A stretch of 64,000 nt of DNA from Mayamaea pseudoterrestris (lineage: Eukaryota; Bacillariophyta; Bacillariophyceae; Sellaphorales; Sellaphoraceae): positions 1 to 64,000 of the forward strand of contig BROI01000040.1 of the NCBI GenBank assembly GCA_027923505.1, written 5' to 3'. The position numbers and the translations under genes were made by a program. Positions 43,401 to 52,988 of the stretch are shown here, piece after piece. Numbering within the stretch: the first letter of the stretch is position 1; each line of letters starts with the position of its first letter. A model generated the notes under the pieces. That model did no database searches and was not told the origin of the DNA. It was given only the letters and a program-made list of their open reading frames with translations.

Positions 43401-46400
43401 TATGACTGATAAAGGAGAAGTGGCAGTTCAGTTACCCGTTGGCGAAAATTCACAGCCGACATCACCCGACGCAGCAGCCATTGCTAATCCACTTGGAGGC
43501 CAAGGCTCATCACAGTTTATGTCTTTAAACCAAACTGAAAAGGCTGATGCAACTTCTGCCATAAAGGCTGAACTTTTAAATTTGCTGGACCAAGCAAAGT
43601 TGCAAAAGATTGAGAACCGCACAGGCGAAGCAAAGAAACCAGCATTGTCGAAAAAGATGGCTTCGCCACGACGATCGCCAACAAGGAAACCTAGGCGTCC
43701 ACCGCGCGTTGTCATGCCAATTCTCGTGGGCGGCGAGGCCGACGACATGAGCAGTCTTGGTGGCTCTCCAGTGGCCGCATCCCGAGCGCGGGCCAAAGTT
43801 GACGACAGACACAAGGATCTTGATAATAGTTCGGAATCTAGTGGTCCGCACATAGCGATTACAGCCCAAGCAACATCCAGCACCCCTGACAATACTGAAA
43901 AACAATCGCCGAAACCTACTAGCGTAGCGCAGCAGGCACGATGGTTGCGTGGATTACAACAGGCAATTGAACAGCGCATGGTGACCCCAAGTACGAGAGC
44001 ACGTTCTGACGACGACGAGGGGCTCTTGGACAAAGCTGGCATTGACATGGGCGCCATTAAACTTGTTAAGGAAAGTCATCTTGAGCAAGTCGGTGTGCAA
44101 CGGCCTCTTGAGCAAGTAGCGAGCAAAGCCGAAGACCAAGTGATACGAACCAACAGTGCCGACTTGATCGATGTTTTTCAAGATAGCCGTAAAACTGATC
44201 ATCAATTCGTTATTCCTGAAATCGACCAGATAGATCAGCTTCATCGCAATCCCTTTGACGGCAGCATTCGGCAAGATGCACAAGTGAAGGGGATGTTAGG
44301 AAGGCATATTGTCCCTGAAATTGTTGTCAATGCTGCTCCAATCATGGATAAACGCACCCCGCAGGAAGGACACAGACATTTGAAAGAGTCTGGCGATACT
44401 GTTAATCCCTTCACGGGTCCTGGCGAAGCGTTCGCTACCGCAGACTTACTAAGCGATAGCAAAGTGAATGCCGAAATTGAAAAGCTGGTGTCAAACGCTC
44501 CGCAAGATGATTTATGGCAGGCCCTTCGTAAGCTGTTGCTGACGGCGGCGGATACGAAAGCTGATGCTCCTCAGCAAATGACCAATATACCAGGAAATGA
44601 TTTATTGTCAATAAAAGACGAGAGTAACGAAAGCGAAAAGGAGGATCCAGAGCTGATCGAGCTACGACTCGCCATACAAAGAGGCGCGCAGCAGGGGACA
44701 GAGGACAACGATAATGAAGAAGGTATCGATGCCCCATACTTGGACGATGAGCTGGATGAAATACATGACGAGCAAGATGAAGTAAACGCTGACGAGGACG
44801 AGTCCGAAGTCGAGTCAGAGAATCTGGACGATGTTAGCAGCCACGTTGATCGAGCGGATCTCGATCAACCAGCTCCAGAGCTTGTCCAATTATTCAAAGC
44901 GGAAGGATCTGAGAGTGAATTTGAGCGAGTTGAACATCCTTGGATCCCTGCAGGATCAGACGATGCCAACCGACTCATCACCAATTCAAAAGCAAACGCA
45001 GCACTTGTCAATACGCCTCCTACGATGAACGATATAGAAGCCGGCCATGCTGGTGACGAGAATGAGAAATGGGTCAACGACTATGATCCTCCGCGCCGAA
45101 GCCAAAATGCAAACAACAATCGATGCATATGTTTATTGTGGTGCCTTGTGTGTTGCATCATTTTGATCCTACTCATTGTTCTGCCTGTAACACTCACGCG
45201 ACGCAATCGAAATGCTGCTAATGAAAATGTCGGTCCGACAATTTCGGTAAGACCAGCAAGAGTCATTCCTATTTCGCTGCATATTTCATAGGAGTAGCTC
45301 ACTTCATTTATTTCGAATCTCATCATCTCTTTCAGCCTTCCATTGCACCCACACTTTCTCCAACGCTTGAATTTTCGCCAACAACTTTGACAGTACCGTC
45401 CATTTCGCCAGCAAATGCAATCGCTCCACAGCCGGCACCGACACTGGTAGCGACCCAACTTCCAACGCCGACCGCGACAACACAACAACCAACAGAGCTA
45501 TCGACAGTTGCTCCTGCCACAAATGCATCTTGGGTGCTGGTCGGAGGTCCATTTCTTGGTGACACTGACTCGAGTCTTGGCACGTCTGTCAGTCTATCGA
45601 ATCCGTTCATGGCGGCAGGCGCTCGGAGCGGCAATGGGAGCGTTGAAATTTTCCAATTAGATGGCGCAAGCGGCCAATGGACGCCGTTTGATGTTCTCAT
45701 TGGCGAGGAGCAAGGCAGTCTGTTTGGATCGTCCTTGTCACTCAGTCGTCCTGCAACATCAAGTGACGTTGCTCCTGGCTTGATTATTGGCGCGCCCGCC
45801 ACGAAAGCAGCCTTCTCCAGCGCCCTCGTGGGAGCTGCCTTTTACTATGAACTGAACGACAACTCCAGCAACAATACGTTATCATGGACACAGGTCGGTT
45901 CCATACTTCGCGGCGACGAAGACTCGTATGCCAACAATGAAGCTTTTGGCTTTAGCGTGGCCACCAGTGCCAACCGCATCATTGCCTGCGGCGCTCCGTT
46001 CAGTTCCGCACTCAACATTAACGGCCGCGGCCGCGTCTACACCTTTTCCTACAACGAAAACGTGCAAGACTGGACGCCACTGTCCGTGTACAATGTCGCC
46101 GGCGACGCCGAGAACGCCTGGCTGGGATCGGCGCTGGACATTTCCAGCGATGGCGCATTGCTCATCGCCGGCGGTCCGGGACGAAACGGCGGCGACGGCT
46201 ACGCCGTCGTTTACGCCTTTGGCAGCAACCAACGTTGGCAAGTGCTTGCCACGTTCGAGGCCATGGCAAACTCGCTGGAAGCCTTTGGCAGTTCCGTCAA
46301 GATACTGGACAATGGCTTGGGCGAAATGATTGCCGTGGGCGGACCAGCCTACGATTCTGGTCGCGGCGTGATTCGCGTCTACGAGCGGCAAGTGAGCAAT

Positions 46401-46703
46401 GGTTTCTACGCGCAACTTGGCAACGACATTGTTGGTGACACAACCTTGGACGCACTCGGCACGGCTGGAACCTTGACGGGCAGTGTGGCAACCAGCAGCA
46501 CTGGATCCATTTACGTGTTGGCGTCCACGTCGAGCGGCATTGTGTTTCGCTACGAGTGGCTCGCCGGTGATTGGCAACGTACCATTGAACCATTCGACAC
46601 TGGACTGGATTCGCTGCGAGCCTTGAGCATGTCGCAAGACGGAGCAAGCTTTGCGGCGGGCGGAACGAACCAAGTGTCTTTGTACAATCGGAATGAAGCG
46701 TAA
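34474..46703 (+). CDS. Giant Ser/Asp-rich transmembrane protein with FG-GAP beta-propeller
   Basis: Exon 1, 34474..45246, and exon 2, 45336..46703 (GTAAGA/TTTCAG, phase 0), give 4,046 residues. N-terminus: coiled coil (about 8-35 and 70-100). Then about 3,400 residues dominated by Ser, Asp, Glu, Asn and Gln, mostly without predicted fold, rich in S-x-x-D/E (CK2-type) sites. Short recurring modules break this up (RQRAAMLLRRAGVAV-type at about 136, 296, 536; LFMSDS at about 664 and 753). Basic patches: SSFGRLSSNLWKPLKP (about 1718) and ASPRRSPTRKPRRPPRVV (about 3068). One membrane span, CICLLWCLVCCIILILLIVL (3551-3570), is flanked by Arg pairs. After it come a P/T-rich stalk and a propeller with FG-GAP blades (GSLFGSSLSLS, AFGFSVATSANRIIACGAP, WLGSALDISSDGALLIAGGP, AFGSSVKILDNGLGEMIAVG). 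A cytosolic N-terminus and outside propeller are inferred. Function unknown. Confidence 0.8.
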
Positions 46704-47146
46704 ACGAGAAAATGAATCAATGGCGAGACACTACTGTAAAATCATAAAATATGCGCAAGCTTACAACACCAAATAATTTATAACATTTTGTATAGCCAAG
46801 CTATGACTCTTGACGTAACCAATCTTTGCATGGAAGTTTCATTATGTCAACCAAACTACGCGAACGGATTCCCCATGGTGGCGCGCGCGAGCGCGGCGCT
46901 TGTGATAACCACTGCGACTACCAGTTGATAACCACTGCGACCATTTTAATGTGACGCACGTCGGCGCCGCTCGTTCACCATGACGGCGAAGCAACGAAAT
47001 GAGGCATCATTTCACCCGATTACTCGTTACTGTTTCGTGTCAGAGCGCGCGAGAGACGGACCAGAGGCTATCATAGACACTACTAGATACTCGAGCCGCG
47101 GAAAACTGATTGATTCGTGCGTCGCTCCGCGCCACCAGTCACTCTC
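46704..47146. other. Intergenic, promoter of AsnRS gene
   Basis: 440 bp. A direct repeat GATAACCACTGCGAC occurs twice (46905-46919 and 46927-46941). Nothing else is seen. Confidence 0.45.
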
Positions 47147-49090
47147 ATGTTCCGACGCTTGCTTGAATTGACAAGAAACTTGTCGTTTCTTGTTTTGATA
47201 ATGATGTCAAGTCGAAAATCATGCAGCAATGTGCTGGTGCAAGCTTTTTCCTTGTCGACAAAGCGAGGAGCTGCAATAACGACGACTCGTGCGAAGCATC
47301 ATGCCGCCAGGAAACTGCAGCAACCTTTTACGACAGCTTCATCATTTGCATCATCTTCAATATCAAAGCCATCAATAAGCATGTTCAATACTCGACTCTA
47401 TGCAACGGAAACGGACGCAACGGAAACGTCAAGCAGCAGCAAGTCGTCGTCTCCAGTGGAACCATCATCTACAGCAGCACCATTGTATTCGCTTCCACCC
47501 CGCGTCAAGACGGTGGACGTGACGCTCGAACATTACGATACATCGTCATTGCCATCCTCTTTAGTGACCATTCAGGGATGGGTGCGCACGATCCGCAAGC
47601 AAAAGACGAATGCGTTCATTCAAGTCAACGACGGCAGCAATTTGGCCGGTATTCAGTGTGTCGTTAGTTTGACGCTAACGGAGGAGCGAGAAGCAAACGA
47701 AGCAACGAACGACGCATCAAATGACTATATGATTGACATACATCGCGTCACCACGGGCGCCGCTGTCGAAATTGTCGGTCGCATCGTCTCCAGCACGGGC
47801 GGCCAGCAAGCGCTGGAAGTTTCCGCAACATCGCTGCAAGTCGTTGGCGACTGTCCACCCGATCAATATCCCCTCGCCAAGAAGCGTCACTCGCTGGAGT
47901 ACTTGAGACAAACCCTCACGCACTTGCGGCCCCGCACCAACACCTTGGCGGCCGTGTCACGCATCCGCAGTCTATTGGCGGGTTTTATACACTCCTTCTT
48001 TCAAACGAAGCGATTTGTGTACGTGCAAACGCCGCTCATTACCACGAGCGACTGCGAGGGAGCGGGGGAACTGTTTCGGGTCACGACGCTCGACTTGGAT
48101 CGTGTGAGCCAACTGCCGCTGCAACAAGACGCTGATGAACAAGCTAAAAAGAGTAAGAGTAACAAGAAGAATTCTAAGAGTAACAAGAATGAGAAAGATG
48201 GTAGCGACGAGCAAACTGCAACTATATCACCACAATCTACATCCGACGCCGTCGACTACGCGCAGGACTTTTTCGGCAAGGCTGCCTTTTTGACCGTCAG
48301 TGGACAGTTGGGCGGTGAAACGTACGCCACGGCCCTCGGCGACGTTTACACCTTTGGGCCAACCTTTCGGGCGGAAAACTCGCAAACGACACGACACTTG
48401 GCCGAGTTTCACATGGTGGAACCGGAAATGGCATTTTGCAATTTAGATGGTGCCATGGATAATGCTGAAGCCATGTTAAAGTATGTGGTGGAACAAGTCT
48501 TGGAGCATGGCCGAGAAGACTTGGAGTTTTTGACGCAATTCTACGACAAGCAACTCTTGGAGCGACTGCAGCGACTCGTGGACGAGCCGTTTGCCCGCGT
48601 CTCCTATCGACAAGCCATTGCATATTTGCAGGAGGAGATTGCCAAGGATCCGAGCAAGTGGCAGTTTCCCGTCGTGGAATTTGGCACTGACTTGGCTACG
48701 GAGCATGAGCGGTGGCTCGCCGAAACCAAGTTTGAGTCAGCCGTCTTTGTGTACAATTACCCGAAAGCAATCAAGGCGTTTTACATGCGCGACAATGACG
48801 AAGACAATGGTGAAACGGTGCAAGCCATGGACTTGCTCGTGCCCGGCGTTGGCGAATTGATTGGAGGCAGTCAGCGCGAGGAGCGACTCGACGTGTTGGT
48901 GCAAAAGCTCAAGGACTGCAACTTGAATCCGGACGACTACTGGTGGTACTTGGACTTGAGACGGTATGGATCAGTGCCACACTCTGGGTATGGACTGGGG
49001 TTTGAGCGACTGGTGACGTATGTGTGCGGACTTGAGAATATTCGAGATGCCATTGCCTATCCAAGATATCCAGGTAATGCGGAGTTTTAA
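47147..49090 (+). CDS. NARS: Asparaginyl-tRNA synthetase, probably organellar
   Basis: 647 residues from ATG 47147. Class IIb synthetase: OB-fold anticodon domain ([20 protein letters not shown]), then [20 protein letters not shown], motif 2 [20 protein letters not shown] with VEPEMAF, and motif 3 [20 protein letters not shown]. The ENSQT..HLAEF sequence is the AsnRS (not AspRS) type of bacterial origin. It charges tRNA-Asn. The first 90 residues are an extension: hydrophobic FLVLIMM, then [15 protein letters not shown] Phe right after a signal-like A-site is the known plastid-import mark of diatoms, so plastid targeting is likely, with mitochondria possible from inner starts ([10 protein letters not shown]). 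A Lys/Ser/Asn-rich loop (about 333-358) replaces a short family loop. Confidence 0.93.
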   Translation: MFRRLLELTRNLSFLVLIMMSSRKSCSNVLVQAFSLSTKRGAAITTTRAKHHAARKLQQPFTTASSFASSSISKPSISMFNTRLYATETDATETSSSSKSSSPVEPSSTAAPLYSLPPRVKTVDVTLEHYDTSSLPSSLVTIQGWVRTIRKQKTNAFIQVNDGSNLAGIQCVVSLTLTEEREANEATNDASNDYMIDIHRVTTGAAVEIVGRIVSSTGGQQALEVSATSLQVVGDCPPDQYPLAKKRHSLEYLRQTLTHLRPRTNTLAAVSRIRSLLAGFIHSFFQTKRFVYVQTPLITTSDCEGAGELFRVTTLDLDRVSQLPLQQDADEQAKKSKSNKKNSKSNKNEKDGSDEQTATISPQSTSDAVDYAQDFFGKAAFLTVSGQLGGETYATALGDVYTFGPTFRAENSQTTRHLAEFHMVEPEMAFCNLDGAMDNAEAMLKYVVEQVLEHGREDLEFLTQFYDKQLLERLQRLVDEPFARVSYRQAIAYLQEEIAKDPSKWQFPVVEFGTDLATEHERWLAETKFESAVFVYNYPKAIKAFYMRDNDEDNGETVQAMDLLVPGVGELIGGSQREERLDVLVQKLKDCNLNPDDYWWYLDLRRYGSVPHSGYGLGFERLVTYVCGLENIRDAIAYPRYPGNAEF

Positions 49091-49197
49091 CAGACGTTTA
49101 GTACAGTTAAAGTATACGAGTTACGTATGTGTTGGTTTGCTAGATAACAGCGCTGACGCATGCTTTTGCGGTGGACAAATCTGGTCGACACATCTTC

Positions 49198-50628
49198 CTA
49201 CCCATTCCGAAGTATACGCTTAGCTTTTGAGACAAACTCGTCTTTCGATCGTTTGCTCCTCCAACTTGCAGAATATTCGTACACATCCAGTAAGGTATTC
49301 ATCTTTAAATCCCGCTGCTCAACCCGCTGCTGGTATCTCTTAAAAAATTCCAGAACGAATGGTTTAGATTGGAACTGAAGCAGCTGCTCGCATTCATCGC
49401 TTCCGTACGAATCGAGAAACAAATCAATACATCGTTTCTGGAGACTTGTCATGCCAAAATGCCATCCATTACACCCAAACTCAGACTCCTTCTTCATTAA
49501 TCGCAAAGCGGCTTTTTTATCCAGAAATGGAAGGATCGTGGAATCTGTCAATCTCTGAAACTGCTCAGCATTTACTGTTAGCGTATTTAGATTGCAAAGC
49601 TCGGCAGCAATCTGACTAGCATTTTTGCTTCGGGGAGGCGTTATCGGTTTCGCTCCAAATACAGCCACCCAAAACGAGACGTCGGGCATTTTTGCCACAA
49701 GGTCGTCAAAACTCAAATCCAAATCTCCTAGTCTGCTGTGAAACGCTGCTGTAAGTTCGTCCGTAAGAGGCTGGGTACCAAACGTTGTGGCGTGCCTGGC
49801 CAGGTACAACAACCTGCAGCATTTCCTGCAGCATTTCCTGCGGCACAATGTCGCCCTCGTATGGCATAAAATGTCATCTAGAAGCTGTGGCACACCAAAA
49901 TACTGACCCAGCCAGAAAAGTGGACAAACATACCGCTTGGGAGATAGAATTGTCACCGATGCGCCATGGTATGCGTACACGTAGTCCAAGAAGCACGGAA
50001 AAACCTTTGCAACAGTTGAGCGCATCGTGATATGGCTGGTTGAAGTGCGGTCTTCTGCAAACTTTTGACCAAACAGCCCTTTGAAATATTCTGTCGTGTT
50101 TTCGAGAACGTATCGGTGGACCGTGTAGTCAACGCTTTCGTTCACTCGAATAGTCCACACGTCAGTGCCATGCAAAGAATCAGCGTGTCGCCAATCCGCA
50201 AACGGCAACAAGCCTACTCGGCGTATGAGCGGAGGATTTGCAAATATATCTCCCCGATGACGAACATCCCACCAGCCTCGACCAGGAGGAGTAGCAGCAG
50301 TAGAGGCATCAACCAGTGTGTTACTGCAATACAGCTCAGTCCATTCGCCGTTTACGACTTTCTGAACGCTGATAACCCAAGCCTTTTCTCGCCCATGGCT
50401 TTCATTGGGCGATATCTTTAGTGTCGCCTCCGCTTTCTTCCAGTGCCCACTTTTCACATAGGTTGGCTCGCCAGTCGATACAGTGCGAGTATACTTTCCG
50501 TTTACAGTTCCTATACCGGCACCAGAGACAATAATCGTCTCTTGCATCGACTTCGCACGCTTGGCGACAGGCTCCTTGTCGTACGACCCATCGTCACTAG
50601 GCGTTCCAGAAATATCCTCCCGCGTCAT
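49198..50628 (-). CDS. BTB/POZ domain protein with N-terminal VNGxY domain
   Basis: 476 residues, one exon, from ATG 50628. N-terminal part (about 30-130): IIVSGAGIGTVNGKYTRT and GEPTYVKSGHWKKAEATLKI, a beta-rich domain often seen in algal and oomycete proteins that display 'was made from / product' sequences, function unknown. BTB fold at about 155-260: DVWTIRVNESVDYTVHRYVL, TTEYFKGLFGQKFAED, FPCFLDYVYAYHG. A helical BACK-like C-terminal half has a Cys-rich insert RRKCCRKCCRLL. BTB proteins often bring substrates to cullin-3 ligases. No Kelch or MATH domain is present. The domain call is firm; the partner is unknown. Confidence 0.8.
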   Translation of the reverse strand: MTREDISGTPSDDGSYDKEPVAKRAKSMQETIIVSGAGIGTVNGKYTRTVSTGEPTYVKSGHWKKAEATLKISPNESHGREKAWVISVQKVVNGEWTELYCSNTLVDASTAATPPGRGWWDVRHRGDIFANPPLIRRVGLLPFADWRHADSLHGTDVWTIRVNESVDYTVHRYVLENTTEYFKGLFGQKFAEDRTSTSHITMRSTVAKVFPCFLDYVYAYHGASVTILSPKRYVCPLFWLGQYFGVPQLLDDILCHTRATLCRRKCCRKCCRLLYLARHATTFGTQPLTDELTAAFHSRLGDLDLSFDDLVAKMPDVSFWVAVFGAKPITPPRSKNASQIAAELCNLNTLTVNAEQFQRLTDSTILPFLDKKAALRLMKKESEFGCNGWHFGMTSLQKRCIDLFLDSYGSDECEQLLQFQSKPFVLEFFKRYQQRVEQRDLKMNTLLDVYEYSASWRSKRSKDEFVSKAKRILRNG

Positions 50629-51317
50629 GATGTTACTACTTGTAGAACCACGTTCGAGCTTTGTGCTTTGAAGGCCAATGTCAAGTGAAAGAATCGAAGT
50701 TTTATCGCGACCGCTCTAACGTGATTATGAAGTTACCACGATCTCAACGGCAGCATAAATTCTTATCCGTCCAGTTGCATGTTTACGACAATGGCACGAC
50801 CCGCATGTGTGCTCCACAAAGTGGTCAAACGGAAAGCTCCGTTGTTCGCGCCTCCAGCGTCAGTCACATCACGTCGAAGAGACAATATTCTTGCAATACA
50901 CACAGTGTGGACACGATATAGGTGCATGCAACTTCAGTACTTATTAGAAAGTGCTGCAGCTAGCAAACGCATAATACCGACCGGTGACAGATTGCTGGCA
51001 TGGATTACAAAAAGTGGAATCGCGTTGAAAAATATTTGCACGATTCACAACATCTTGAATTCTCGTTGTCCGACATTACTCAACAACCATAACAGTTTCC
51101 AGTCTACTGCCATTAATGGTAGTCGCAGTCACCGCCTGTGCAAGTTATTGCGGTTGAGGTGATGCGGAGTTTAAGTGTATTGTATACACTCTCAATTGAT
51201 AGAGGGGTGTCAATGTGGACAGTGGGTCCTCGGGCAAGGAGTCACTTAGCATCTTAGCACGCTCGCTTGAGCAACTTACAAACTAGAGGAAAAGTGTGCT
51301 GTGCGATATTCACAGAC

Positions 51318-51358
<41 letters not shown>

Positions 51359-51719
51359 GATCGCTGTACCACTGTACGATAGCACTGGGCTGTCTGACAT
51401 GGCGATGAGTCCGGCTACGAGTCGATGCAGTCATTCCAATCAAGGAGTTGACATTTTTCTTCACAGTCCATTCATCGTGGCAGTCGGAACAAGAATTACA
51501 GTAGTTTACAGTTACGTTATCTATGATCAAACAAATTTTCTTTCAAGTGAGCAACTCGTGGGCATCAATGTTCATATACAACCGACTTGGAGCTTGATGC
51601 AATGGCTTCATAAATACGTTGCGCGTGCAAGGCAGCTTGAAACGCCGCGGCAAGATAAAGCCGCAGTCGCCAATCTCTGCAATCATTGCGACAGGCTCGA
51701 GGCAAGGTGTTCGTAATCA
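50629..51719. other. Intergenic, about 1.1 kb
   Basis: Upstream of the BTB gene. The longest plus frame (50779-51162, including LLESAAASKRIIPTGDRLLA) lacks a recognised domain and is not called. The right part has an AT dinucleotide run. Confidence 0.4.
51318..51358. repeat. (TA)n microsatellite
   Basis: About 20 TA units with one C interruption at 51331. Placed between the BTB gene and a single-span gene. Confidence 0.9.
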
Positions 51720-52385
51720 TTATGTTTTCATTGTCAGGATCTTAGTGGCTGTTGCTTGAAGGTTTTCAACGAGCCGACGGCTTGCCTGCCCCAGCCTTGC
51801 TGCGGCTGCGTGCGAGCCAATGTAGTCGGCTCGCACGACAAGACCTGATTTGTGAGCAGACTGACGTTGCTGTATTGCCAAATCGTACCAACTGGTCTGT
51901 ATCGCAGGTATGCGCGATTCTGGTTGGTACGCCCACTTTTGTTCGTCTTCATTGTCGCCCAACCACGGTTCAACGTCGCCGCTCCAACTTGGCAATGTCG
52001 TCGGCTGATGCGCGATACGATTCACTGTCAACGATAGTTCCTCTGGATACACTAGTTGCACCATGCTGATGGTGTCATGGTGGCTGCGACTGGGCAATGT
52101 ATTTGCAGGTGCGAGGCAAATTGTCGCGACAAGAGTCACGAGCGAAAGCCAAAAGAGCGTGCATAGAACGATGCGTTTGGTGCTCCACGCGCAAGTTTCG
52201 TCAAGTTCGTCTTCGTCAAAGCTTTGGTGCACATTGGTCTCGTGTGAATGTTGCGAAGCGTCGTACCCTTGTCTTTCTTCGTCGTCATGCTGCCCACGTT
52301 CTTGTGACATAGTATCTTGCTCGGCGTCTTGGTGTATGATGCTACAATCCATCATCTCGCTGTAAACACTTGTCGCTCGGCACAT
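51720..52385 (-). CDS. Single-span membrane protein of unknown function
   Basis: 221 residues from the first ATG (52385, MCRATSVYSEMMDC). Hydrophilic acidic N-terminal part (about 1-68), one strong membrane segment at about 72-92 (RIVLCTLFWLSLVTLVATIC) and a 125-residue part with Trp-rich sequence PSWSGDVEPWLGDNEDEQKW. No signal peptide, so a type II anchor is likely. I recognise no family. The layout of acidic head, anchor and outer part repeats that of several other proteins in this window. Confidence 0.5.
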   Translation of the reverse strand: MCRATSVYSEMMDCSIIHQDAEQDTMSQERGQHDDEERQGYDASQHSHETNVHQSFDEDELDETCAWSTKRIVLCTLFWLSLVTLVATICLAPANTLPSRSHHDTISMVQLVYPEELSLTVNRIAHQPTTLPSWSGDVEPWLGDNEDEQKWAYQPESRIPAIQTSWYDLAIQQRQSAHKSGLVVRADYIGSHAAAARLGQASRRLVENLQATATKILTMKT

Positions 52386-52988
52386 TCGTTTAGCGCGCAA
52401 CCAAAAATGAAACGGATTTTCTTGTGAGTAGATTCCGACAACGCGACTTTGGATTCACCGAATCGCAGTGACACGAATCTCGGAGAATGTCAATGAATGG
52501 AGTAAAAGAGGGTGCGACTGACGGCGACGGATCTCTCAATCAATTTCAAAGAGCTCTTGATGATCCCACGATACAAACTCCTATAGCTCGATGACACCCA
52601 AAACAATATTATGATACATGAGAAGAGAACTGACGACCAAAAGCTTCCTGATCGTGCGCTCTCATATATGGATGGATGCATGCGTCGTGCATGCTCACGT
52701 TGCTTCCACAAATTTGGGCGTTCAGCTGGCTCGCAACGACACGCCGGCCGGTATTTGGAAGTTATTTGGATCGTGTCAAAGTCTTGCCTAGCTAATGTGG
52801 CTTTACCTATCACATTATAACCATTAGGTACTGTAAAATGCTACAAGTCGTTCTTTCGAAATTAAACTGCTTACTGCTTCACTTGTATTCTCTTACACGC
52901 TCACAAATATTGTCACGATTTTCATTCATTCTCCTTGCCTCCATTAAATGTGATCCATCGTCAACCCCTACAGTACATTACCTGCACT
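52386..52988. other. Intergenic, 600 bp
   Basis: Promoter of the single-span gene and 3' region of the TIP41 fusion. No supported gene. Confidence 0.4.

Noticed and set aside
36000-44283. Many minus-strand and shifted frames in the giant gene
   Set aside because: They arise from Ser/Asp codon runs (AGC, GAC, GAT), which give open frames in all directions. None has a domain.
47117-47146. Upstream GTG start for AsnRS and similar non-ATG extensions elsewhere (12000, 31952, 33480, 52400, 61121)
   Set aside because: Nuclear genes of this kind start at ATG; the first in-frame ATG gives sensible contexts and lengths.
50779-51162. 127-codon plus frame from ATG upstream of the BTB gene
   Set aside because: No recognised domain, signal or homology; composition like surrounding non-coding DNA. 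Kept as intergenic.
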